Shown one piece after another: positions 18,135-24,856 of a stretch of DNA of 64,000 nucleotides. The notes below the pieces were generated by a model that was given only the letters and a program-made list of their open reading frames with translations, did not search any database and was not told the origin of the DNA. How positions within the stretch are numbered: the stretch's first letter is position 1; each line of letters starts with the position of its first letter. Source of the DNA: Flammeovirgaceae bacterium UBA1842 (lineage in GTDB: Bacteria > Bacteroidota > Bacteroidia > Cytophagales > Cyclobacteriaceae); assembly GCA_002338655.1 (NCBI GenBank), contig DDIU01000011.1, positions 1-64,000 of the forward strand. The letters run 5' to 3'. Position numbers and translations under genes: made by a program.

Positions 18135-18668
18135 TCATCGTATAAATTTCATTATCGCTACAATTAATGCTAAAATACCTGAAACTAATCCCATCACAGG
18201 CAGGAGTTTGCCAAGAAGTTCTCCATATTTTATATTACTATTTCCTAAAAAATTAAAATTATATTTGCATAAAGATTCAACACATTCATAATTTGGATAT
18301 GCTACTCGAGGAAAAGGAATGACCTTTCCATCATTCAATTTCAACTGTATTTCTTTGTGTAATCCGTTTAATTTATCTACTTTTTCCTGAGTTTGGTATC
18401 CCTTTATTTCATTAATATTAAGTTCAATTTTTCGAATATTGAAATACCCTCTAAGTATTAAAAGATCATTTTGTAGCTTTATATAAAGATGGGAACGGTC
18501 TAAACCCCATAACAAAGTAATTGCTAATGTTGTAAAAAGTATTGCCAAGCTCGATACTTTCCAATCACTTATTAAATAGGGACTAGATAAAAAAAGCAAT
18601 GCAAAGATTATGAATGAAATAATTATCATCCAAATTACATATTGAACTTTAGGTTTTATAGCTTGCAT
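18135..18668 (-). CDS. Probable membrane immunity protein of Rhs tip 2
   Basis: This 177-residue protein has two N-terminal transmembrane helices (about residues 10-32 and 36-54), a soluble middle part, and one C-terminal helix (about 152-175). The middle region (LKNDGK-like beta strands with VIPFPRVAYPNYE) vaguely resembles bacterial PH-like membrane proteins, but I cannot name a family. It starts directly after the stop of Rhs tip 2 with no gap, the typical place for the cognate immunity gene. A membrane immunity protein would suit a toxin acting at the inner membrane, as the hydrophobic tail of tip 2 suggests. This role is inference from position and topology. Confidence 0.65.
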   Translation of the reverse strand: MQAIKPKVQYVIWMIIISFIIFALLFLSSPYLISDWKVSSLAILFTTLAITLLWGLDRSHLYIKLQNDLLILRGYFNIRKIELNINEIKGYQTQEKVDKLNGLHKEIQLKLNDGKVIPFPRVAYPNYECVESLCKYNFNFLGNSNIKYGELLGKLLPVMGLVSGILALIVAIMKFIR

Positions 18669-19970
18669 TTAATCGTCAGTATAACTTTGATAAAGCCTAT
18701 ATCCATTATATATTAAAACCCCTGCTCCAATCACCCATCCAACAGGGTTAGATATTAACCCTGCGACTACTGCAGCTTCAGCGCCCAACCCTATAGCATT
18801 AACTCCAATATCAGCCCAATCCATTCCAGTCCCTTGTCCATTCAAAATTTTATAACCTGAAACACCCATCCCAGCTATGCTTGCTAAAGGTCCGGCCACT
18901 TTGCCAAAATTAGCAATTTTGGCCAATGTAGCTCCTTTTAAGAACTTTGTAGTGTATAAAGCTTCATCTGCATTTTGAGATAAATCCATGAGTGCTTTAG
19001 CCACATTCGGATTATTAAAAGACTTTTCTGTAGTTGACCATAGTTTAAGATTCCTAAGGTAAATAGCACCTTTGGCATCACTTGTTGCTGCACCTATCAA
19101 AACGCTTCCTGATCCAACAGTCCTTGAAACAGCTCCTAATCTATTTAAGTTGCCCGAATTAGAATTTAGCTCTAATTCACTATACAGTCCATCCATATCA
19201 ATATCTATTAATTCAATAGGATTAAAAGTATATGTTACATCAAAACCTGCCGCTTCAATATTATTCATCTCATGATAATCCTCTCCGTGATAATTATGAG
19301 TAACCTTTTTGGTGTAAGTACCACGTCTACCTGATTTATCCCAATCATAACTACTTAATGCTCTCCCTTTGTAACTAATGCCATCCATATTGACATAGCC
19401 TTCTACTGCATTATTGAAGAAATAAGCATCCAAATAAGAGCCTTCCCAGCTCCTACTACCCCAAACACCTCGAGGGTTCATTAATCTTCCATACATGTAA
19501 ATAGGCCCGGAATCTATGACATCATCACCTAAAGGATCATTCAACCCTACAGGGTCATTAAATGCATAATTGTAAGGCGTGGCACTTGCATACTTCACCG
19601 CCATCGGATCAATTCCGGTCATTCTGCCCAATGCTGGATCATAATCCCGATAGAAGGTTTCGTAGTTTTTGGTGTGTTCGTTGAGCTCACTTCCGGCATT
19701 ATAGAGGAAGTTGTTTTTAAGATCGGTCACCCGTGTCCATGAATCAAATGTCAACCCGAAGGGGTAGTAGTCTGTGTTCTGTACTACCATGGATTCGGCT
19801 ATGGTTACTTCAAAGTCATCGAAATAAACTTCCGTGTTGCTTTCATTAGTAAGGTATACAAAAACAGTTCCGGCCACAGGTGACACCACTTCAGGGTCTA
19901 AGGACATCAATAAAGGTGCTCCATTGGCATCCGTTTCCATTGGCACATATCCTTTTTGTACTGCTTTCAT
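18669..19970 (-). CDS. Rhs C-terminal tip 2 (core remnant plus hydrophobic toxin-like tail)
   Basis: Residues 1-148 match the core of tip 1 almost residue for residue (NNFLYNAGSELNE, YRDYDPALGRM, TPYNYAFNDPVG). The tail is unrelated. Its last ~90 residues contain Gly/Ala-rich hydrophobic helices (for example GLGAEAAVVAGLISNPVGWV), which would suit membrane insertion. The frame is open further upstream and still encodes core residues (VEYPAYLNYIIF) until it enters the palindrome at 20020-20051, so the 5' part of the gene has been cut away at almost the same core position as in tip 1. It is an orphan tip and may be silent unless recombined onto a full Rhs gene. Confidence 0.8.
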   Translation of the reverse strand: MKAVQKGYVPMETDANGAPLLMSLDPEVVSPVAGTVFVYLTNESNTEVYFDDFEVTIAESMVVQNTDYYPFGLTFDSWTRVTDLKNNFLYNAGSELNEHTKNYETFYRDYDPALGRMTGIDPMAVKYASATPYNYAFNDPVGLNDPLGDDVIDSGPIYMYGRLMNPRGVWGSRSWEGSYLDAYFFNNAVEGYVNMDGISYKGRALSSYDWDKSGRRGTYTKKVTHNYHGEDYHEMNNIEAAGFDVTYTFNPIELIDIDMDGLYSELELNSNSGNLNRLGAVSRTVGSGSVLIGAATSDAKGAIYLRNLKLWSTTEKSFNNPNVAKALMDLSQNADEALYTTKFLKGATLAKIANFGKVAGPLASIAGMGVSGYKILNGQGTGMDWADIGVNAIGLGAEAAVVAGLISNPVGWVIGAGVLIYNGYRLYQSYTDD

Positions 19971-20019
19971 CTCTTTGTCAAAGATAATATAATTAAGATA
20001 GGCAGGATATTCTACTATA

Positions 20020-20051
20020 GGTCGTAGGACCGCTATGCTTAACCTACGACC
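20020..20051. repeat. GGTCGTAGG palindrome at the tip 2 border
   Basis: The arms GGTCGTAGG and CCTACGACC surround a 14-bp loop. The same palindrome occurs at 18091-18122 on the other side of cassette 2, so tip 2 and its immunity gene lie between two copies. Here it also supplies the last codons of the upstream small gene. Confidence 0.8.
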
Positions 20052-20299
20052 AGTGGGAGAGAAGTGAAAGTAATAATTCTTTTTTGCTTGACATAAATGT
20101 ATTCAAATACCTTGGAGCTCAAGTAAAAAAACAAGACTGTCAAAACAGTAAAGCCTATCCCAGTAACAGTATTTAAAAAACTTGATCCAACTAATGCAAA
20201 CATATATGAAAAGGAAAATATAAGAATACAACTCATCGCCATACCTATTGGAATCAATGCAGCTGTCTTACCGTTATCTCCAAACTTAGTTAGGTACAC
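20039..20299 (-). CDS. Orphan small membrane protein, possible stranded immunity gene
   Basis: These 86 residues have two or three hydrophobic segments (about 12-35 and 38-60) and no family I recognise. The start is GTG. The frame is open upstream without an ATG for about 17 codons of plausible protein (QHDYFRFYIQIIY), so the N-terminus may have been lost. The last four residues and the stop codon are encoded by the palindrome at 20020-20051, so the 3' end also looks cut. Its place next to the Rhs cassettes suggests an immunity gene whose toxin tip was lost, but this is a guess. Confidence 0.45.
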   Translation of the reverse strand: MYLTKFGDNGKTAALIPIGMAMSCILIFSFSYMFALVGSSFLNTVTGIGFTVLTVLFFYLSSKVFEYIYVKQKRIITFTSLPLVVG

Positions 20300-20368
20300 A
20301 TAAATGATTTGAATATAAAATCTAAAATAATCATGCTGTCCTATTTGCCTCCATATATTAATTTACTT

Positions 20369-20520
20369 CCTTGGCTGGCGCAAGCGTCCGCTTGTGCCTT
20401 TTACTATTTTAATCTTTTTCCCAATAAAATAATGAAACCAAAGTGACACATGTTTTTATTGCTTATTTGTTATATAGTATTATAGCACAAGCGGACGCTT
20501 AGCGGACGCTTGCGCTAGTT
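20369..20520. repeat. 141-bp MITE-like element, copy 2 (152 bp)
   Basis: This is a direct copy of 15715-15855. Differences are one substitution near the right arm and an 11-bp duplication (AGCGGACGCTT) inside the right inverted repeat. With copy 1 it brackets 4.5 kb carrying both Rhs tips, a possible substrate for deletion or duplication by homologous recombination. Confidence 0.8.
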
Positions 20521-20736
20521 AGGGGGTCCACTACACTTTAACTGGATCCAAAACCAAACAGTCTAAATGAGACACTTGAACCGGTTTTTAGTTTAAAAAA
20601 ATGCTTTATATTGGCCTTAGGGCAGATTGTGCTTAACCTCTGGTTGTAGCGTCCGCTTAGCGTCCGCTACGACCCCATATCAATTGCTAACTCATACCGT
20701 AGGACATGCAATTAACTATGGTCGTAGGACCGAAAG

Positions 20737-20806
20737 TTTAAACTATCGCTCTACAGCTTACCTGCAAAACAAAAAAAAGCACAAGTGGACACTTGCGCCA
20801 GTTTCT
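20737..20806. repeat. 70-bp direct repeat flanking the toxin-antitoxin genes, copy A
   Basis: It starts TTTAAACTATCGCTCTAC and ends GACACTTGCGCCAGTTTCT. It matches 21745-21814 over its whole 70 bp with a few substitutions. The right half is a CAAGTGGACACTTG palindrome. Confidence 0.75.
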
Positions 20807-20972
20807 TCGTTTTATATGCCTGAACCATTTGGAGCATTGGCTTGTGTGGGTAATTTTTATTGCTCCGTTTCTTATAAGATATCCAACAGTTGTTGCAAAA
20901 TTATTTCATCTTCTAAATCACATATCCTACTTATCAACTCTAGTTTTAGGACATTCATTTCTTCATGATTCA

Positions 20973-21320
20973 TTATTTACCTCGTTTTGATATTCGTTTA
21001 TCATCCATTTTAGTAGGAAAAAAATCTGTTACATAAACGGTTTTATTGAGTTCATCAACAAAATAGATAACTTTAACCTGTTTTCTAGAAGTAATTTTAT
21101 ACAATAAAAATCGATGCCCTTTATCTAAAAAAGCTAGTCTTCTCTCGTCACTTCCACGTTTTGGATTTTGATCTAGTGACATAGCCATGCCTAATATTTC
21201 ATCTGCTTTATTGGAGGCACTTTCGGGAGTATGGGTTTTGTAAAGGTATTCTAGTAAATCAAAATAGTAGAGTTCTGCTTCTGGGGTTATTTCTACTAGA
21301 TAGCTCGTTTTTCCTTCCAC
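20973..21320 (-). CDS. RelE/ParE-family toxin
   Basis: This 115-residue protein resembles ParE/RelE toxins. Hallmarks are the opening strand YLVEITPEAE, helix LLEYLYKTHTPESA, a small LDQNPKRGSDERRL segment, and the late strands RFLLYKI and KVIYFVDE ... VYVTDFFPT. ParE toxins poison DNA gyrase and RelE toxins cut mRNA on the ribosome; the sequence does not decide which. The start is GTG, 25 bases inside the 3' end of the antitoxin gene, which couples the two. The pair is flanked by 70-bp direct repeats. Confidence 0.85.
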   Translation of the reverse strand: MEGKTSYLVEITPEAELYYFDLLEYLYKTHTPESASNKADEILGMAMSLDQNPKRGSDERRLAFLDKGHRFLLYKITSRKQVKVIYFVDELNKTVYVTDFFPTKMDDKRISKRGK

Positions 21321-21610
21321 TCGTCAACTTCTTTTTTAAATTCTGTAATGCTTCTTGTTCGACCTCCTTCTACTGATTTTACAGATGCCTTTGCTCTAAT
21401 AATTAATTCGTCATTTTTAGCGTCAAAAAATTTTGTAGCGGCTCCCTTTCTTAGTTCTCTCTCTAATAATTGCAGATAAATAGTTAACAACTCATTATCC
21501 TCTATCTGATCTATTAACTGGTGAATCGTTTGTTTTACAACTTTTGTATTCATGGCTAAATAGTTTTCTATTGGTAAAGATAACATTTTCATTTCTACTT
21601 TTAGTTTCAT
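21296..21610 (-). CDS. Antitoxin of the ParE/RelE pair
   Basis: This protein of up to 104 residues lies directly upstream of the toxin and overlaps it by 25 bases, the normal order for such modules. The C-terminal part (TRSITEFKKEVDEWKEKR) is charged and helical, as toxin-wrapping tails are. The N-terminal part (KQTIHQLIDQIEDNELLTIY) resembles short antitoxins of Bacteroidota. Four in-frame ATGs exist; the one at 21553 (MNTKVVKQ) fits the family pattern best, while 21610 is the longest. Antitoxins normally repress their own promoter. Confidence 0.75.
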   Translation of the reverse strand: MKLKVEMKMLSLPIENYLAMNTKVVKQTIHQLIDQIEDNELLTIYLQLLERELRKGAATKFFDAKNDELIIRAKASVKSVEGGRTRSITEFKKEVDEWKEKRAI

Positions 21611-21744
21611 TAAATAATCAGATGGGACTTATTAATATCTTCTTGTAAGTCCCTCAGGTCATTCATTTTGCACTTTTCCAAACTGTTCACGAACCGAATA
21701 CCAGTTGTTTTCATTTTCAATGTAGGCATTATACAAACCCAAAA

Positions 21745-21814
21745 TTTAAACTATCGCTCTACGGCTTACCTGTAAAACATAAAAAGGTCCAAGTGGACAC
21801 TTGCGCCAGTTTCT
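21745..21814. repeat. 70-bp direct repeat flanking the toxin-antitoxin genes, copy B
   Basis: This is the partner of 20737-20806, in the same orientation. The two copies lie about 1 kb apart with the toxin-antitoxin pair between them. Confidence 0.75.
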
Positions 21815-21875
21815 GCTTAACCTATGACCAGTTGGCACCACACCAATTAATACCAAATAATTAAACCTGAATTTT

Positions 21876-22307
21876 TTAACTTTTAGGAACCAATATAATC
21901 GGGCAGGTCATTTTTTTACTCAAACAGGTAGAGTCCTTTTCGGCACGCTCCATTATTTTATCTTGTATACTCCTGCATAATATTAACAAGTCAATTTTAT
22001 GCGTCTTTACATTCGATATAATCCGATCAGAGATAAAGCCAACTTCTGATTGAAACATATAACCAATATTTGCATTTTTGAGGTGCAGGTTTTCTATCGT
22101 TTTAAATTTATTAATGGCGTCCTGTTCCAAATCCCGTTTGGCATTTAACAAAACCTCGTCTTCCAAACCTTCTCCCGTCAATCGAAAAGTGTGCAGTATG
22201 ATTAAATCCGAATTATGTTGTTGAGCTAAATCAATAACAAATTTCAAAGCCAGATTGGATTGATTTGAAAAGTCAGTGGGAAAAAGAATTTTACCAAATA
22301 GTTGCAT
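21876..22307 (-). CDS. Single-domain universal stress protein
   Basis: This 143-residue cytoplasmic protein has one Usp fold: the opening strand KILFPTDFSNQSNLAL, the LIILHTF strand and the ending CPIILVPKS. The usual ATP-binding Gly motif (G-x2-G-x9-G-S) is not intact, as the region reads ERAEKDSTCLSKK, so it may not bind ATP. Usp proteins accumulate in starvation and low oxygen. A TGAY-N4-RTCA site lies 80 bp upstream of the start (22387-22398). It is the first of four Usp genes in the window. Confidence 0.88.
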   Translation of the reverse strand: MQLFGKILFPTDFSNQSNLALKFVIDLAQQHNSDLIILHTFRLTGEGLEDEVLLNAKRDLEQDAINKFKTIENLHLKNANIGYMFQSEVGFISDRIISNVKTHKIDLLILCRSIQDKIMERAEKDSTCLSKKMTCPIILVPKS

Positions 22308-22386
22308 GCCTTTATTAAATACAAATAGTTATGCTAAAGTATTTGTTTTATTAGCCATGAATCAGGACGGGTATCAATGCTAAATC

Positions 22387-22398
22387 TGATTTTCGTCA
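22387..22398. promoter_or_regulatory. FNR-like site between usp and the histidine kinase gene
   Basis: TGAT-TTTC-GTCA fits TGAY-N4-RTCA. It is 80 bp from the Usp start and 28 bp from the kinase start. The second distance is too short for activation of the kinase, so it more likely acts on usp or represses the kinase. Confidence 0.5.
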
Positions 22399-22425
22399 GG
22401 ATTTTTTCTTCTATATTTGAGGAGT

Positions 22426-23670
22426 ATGGAAAAAGATTTTAACAACACCAATGCAGAAGCATTCCGAGCTATTTACGAGGCATGTGAGGAAGGCATAATT
22501 GCAGTAGATAAAAGTGGTAGGATTAAAATGGCCAATACTGCAGCACACGTTATATTTGGTTATGATAAGAATGAATTGCCAAAATATGGTGTTGAAGATC
22601 TTATACCTGAGTCACTCAAAAAAAATCACGTTCACGATAGAACAAAGTTTCATGCCAACCCAACTCCTAGGAGAATGGGTGCAGGAAGGGAATTATTAGG
22701 AGTAAAAAAAGATGGCGAACTTTTTCCTGTTGAGATCAGCCTAAATGTGGCCACATTGAACGGTGATAGTCATGTGATAGCCTATATTATTGACATTAGC
22801 GAAAGGAAAAAAATTGAAGCAGCACTAAAAAAGAGTGAGGAACAATTGATACTCTATGCTTCCCAATTGGAAAAAAGGGTAAAAGAACGTACCGAAGAAC
22901 TAGTTTATGCCAACAAAGCGCTTGAAACACAAATAGCGGTCACTAAAAAAGCAGAGCAAGAAGCGCTAGTAGCGTTGGAAAAAGAACGGGAATTAAATGA
23001 GTTAAAATCAAGGTTCGTATCCATGGCTTCCCATGAGTTTAGAACCCCTCTTAGTACAATCCTCTCCTCAGCATCATTGATTTCAAAATACAATGACTCA
23101 GACAACCATGACAAAAGGATCAAACATGTCAACAAAATCAAATCTTCCATAGGAAACTTAAATAGTATCCTCAATGACTTCCTTTCATTGGCTAAGTTGG
23201 AGGAAGGCAAGACTGACCTCGTGAAAACGAAATTCAATCTTATCGAAATAATTGAGGAAACGATCGGTGAGATGGAAGGGGTGTTAAAAAAAGGTCAGAA
23301 AATAAATTTCAGTTTTATCGATAAAAAATTAACGATGAATACTGATAAAAGAATTGTAACCAATATTCTGATTAACCTCATTTCCAACGCTACAAAATAC
23401 TCTGCGGAAGGAAAGCCAATAGATATTTTTCTGGCTGTTGAAAACGCCAATGTTCAGTTAGAAATAAAAGATTATGGAATGGGTATACCTGCATCTGAAC
23501 AAAAGCATTTATTTGAGCGTTTTTTCAGGGCTAAAAATGCTATCAACATTCAAGGTACCGGACTGGGTTTAAATATTGTAAAAAAATATGTGGATATGCT
23601 CAATGGCCACATTACTTTTGAAAGTGAAGTAAGTAAAGGGACTACATTTAAAGTTATATTGCCAATATGA
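22426..23670 (+). CDS. PAS-domain sensor histidine kinase
   Basis: This protein of 414 residues has an N-terminal PAS domain (about 5-125, with the PAS-typical end YIIDISERKK). A long coiled coil follows (about 125-195), then a HisKA domain with the phosphorylated histidine in SHEFRTP, and an HATPase domain with the N box NLISNATKYS, G1 DYGMGIP and G2 GTGLGLNIVKKY. No transmembrane segment is visible, so it senses a cytoplasmic signal; redox or oxygen sensing by the PAS domain is possible, but no haem or flavin ligand can be assigned. The start is ATG 22426; a TTG three codons upstream is unlikely. Its TGA overlaps the regulator ATG (ATGA), so the two form a two-component pair. Confidence 0.93.
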   Translation: MEKDFNNTNAEAFRAIYEACEEGIIAVDKSGRIKMANTAAHVIFGYDKNELPKYGVEDLIPESLKKNHVHDRTKFHANPTPRRMGAGRELLGVKKDGELFPVEISLNVATLNGDSHVIAYIIDISERKKIEAALKKSEEQLILYASQLEKRVKERTEELVYANKALETQIAVTKKAEQEALVALEKERELNELKSRFVSMASHEFRTPLSTILSSASLISKYNDSDNHDKRIKHVNKIKSSIGNLNSILNDFLSLAKLEEGKTDLVKTKFNLIEIIEETIGEMEGVLKKGQKINFSFIDKKLTMNTDKRIVTNILINLISNATKYSAEGKPIDIFLAVENANVQLEIKDYGMGIPASEQKHLFERFFRAKNAINIQGTGLGLNIVKKYVDMLNGHITFESEVSKGTTFKVILPI

Positions 23671-24740
23671 AGAGAATACTAATAATAGAAGACAACGCAG
23701 ACATAAGGGAGAATATAGGTGAAATACTAGAGCTTGCCGATTTCGAACCCTATCTGGCAGAAGATGGAAAAAAGGGAGTTGAGATGGCTATTGAGCTACT
23801 TCCTGACCTGATCGTATGCGACATAATGATGCCCGAATTAGATGGTTATGGCGTTCTTCATATTCTATCAAAAAAAGAGTCTACCACTAACATCCCTTTT
23901 ATATTCCTTACTGCTAAGGCAGAACGTGCAGACATGAGGAAAGGGATGTTACTTGGTGCGGACGATTACCTGACAAAACCATTTGACGACACCGAACTGT
24001 TGGATGCCATAGAAACAAGGCTAAAAAAGGCCGAGGCATTGAAGAAAGAGTATCAGGGCAATGCGGAGGGTTTGAATGAGTTTATCAAAGATGTAAAAGA
24101 CTTACATGACCTCACTCACTTACATACCAACAAAAGGCCACGGAGCTACAAAAAAAAGCATGACATATACAGAGAAGGCGAACAGGGCAATTTCCTGTAT
24201 TTTATAGCTTCGGGCAAAGTAAAGAGTATCAGGACCAATGAAGATGGAAAGGAGTTGATTACCTCAATTTACGTGCCTGGTGATTTTTTCGGTTATGAAG
24301 CATTGTTGGAACATAAGGAGCACCAAGATAGTGCCGAGACCATGGAGGCTTCAGAAATAATCCTTATTCCTAAAGATGAGTTTTTTGAATTGGTCTATAG
24401 CAACAAAGAAGTATCAAGAAAGTTTATAGGAATGCTCTCCAATAAGGTGTTGGAAAAGGAGCAGAATCTCCTCAATCTGGCTTATAACTCCGTAAGGCAG
24501 CGTACAGCCGAAGCCCTTTTGACTATCAGCCAAAAATACAATGCAGATAATTTGCCCGAATTCGAATTAAGTATTTCACGTGATGATCTTTCCAATATGG
24601 TAGGTACAGCAACAGAATCGGTAATCAGGGTAATTTCCGATCTTAAAGATGAAAAAATACTTGAAACCAGATCTGGTAAAATCGTGATCTTGGATGAAAG
24701 CAAGCTCCGCCAAATACAGAAATGGCATGTAGCGAGATAA
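23667..24740 (+). CDS. Response regulator with receiver and CRP/FNR-type output
   Basis: This 357-residue protein joins a receiver domain (residues 1-120; phospho-acceptor in VCDIMMPELDG, late lysine in YLTKPFD) to a cyclic-nucleotide-binding-like domain (about 165-275; HDIYREGEQGNFLYFIASG) and a CRP-type helix-turn-helix (about 280-350; SRDDLSNMVGTATESVIRVI). It therefore links phosphorylation by the upstream kinase to a CRP/FNR-class DNA-binding domain. The recognition helix (T-x-T-E-S-V-I-R) resembles that of the separate FNR-like regulator at 52072 (TGTTTESVIRAL), so both may bind related palindromes. This REC-CRP architecture is uncommon outside Bacteroidota. Confidence 0.92.
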   Translation: MKRILIIEDNADIRENIGEILELADFEPYLAEDGKKGVEMAIELLPDLIVCDIMMPELDGYGVLHILSKKESTTNIPFIFLTAKAERADMRKGMLLGADDYLTKPFDDTELLDAIETRLKKAEALKKEYQGNAEGLNEFIKDVKDLHDLTHLHTNKRPRSYKKKHDIYREGEQGNFLYFIASGKVKSIRTNEDGKELITSIYVPGDFFGYEALLEHKEHQDSAETMEASEIILIPKDEFFELVYSNKEVSRKFIGMLSNKVLEKEQNLLNLAYNSVRQRTAEALLTISQKYNADNLPEFELSISRDDLSNMVGTATESVIRVISDLKDEKILETRSGKIVILDESKLRQIQKWHVAR

Positions 24741-24759
24741 CCGCTCCATTACGCTTCTG

Positions 24760-24779
24760 GTGAATAATTATTTATTCAC
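24760..24779 (+). terminator. Weak hairpin after the two-component operon
   Basis: GTGAATA and TATTCAC form a short stem followed by only three T residues, 20 bp after the regulator stop. Confidence 0.35.
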
Positions 24780-24786
24780 TTTACCA

Positions 24787-24798
24787 TGACTATTATCA
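24787..24798. promoter_or_regulatory. FNR-like site upstream of the beta-CASP nuclease gene
   Basis: TGAC-TATT-ATCA lies 58 bp before the ATG. A -7-like TTTCTTTG (Bacteroidota consensus TAnnTTTG) ends at 24831, which would place the site near -41, the position of an activator. Confidence 0.65.
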
Positions 24799-24856
24799 TT
24801 ACTATAGTTGAGCTATATAGGCATTTCTTTGCTATCAAACTCATTATTTTACACTT

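Larger units (their letters stand above)
20300..20972. repeat. Repeat-filled region between Rhs and toxin-antitoxin cassettes
   Basis: I see no gene. Besides the second 141-bp element (20369-20520), it holds an imperfect palindrome GGTTGTAGCG/CGCTACGACC (20642-20674), half of the GGTCGTAGG palindrome (20720-20728) and a GCACAAGTG/CACTTGCGC hairpin (20779-20798). Short open frames here run through these repeats and have no coding character. Confidence 0.65.

Noticed and set aside
20627..20990. Plus-strand open frames between the Rhs block and the toxin gene
   Set aside because: They run through palindromic repeats and into the antisense of the toxin gene, with no coding character.
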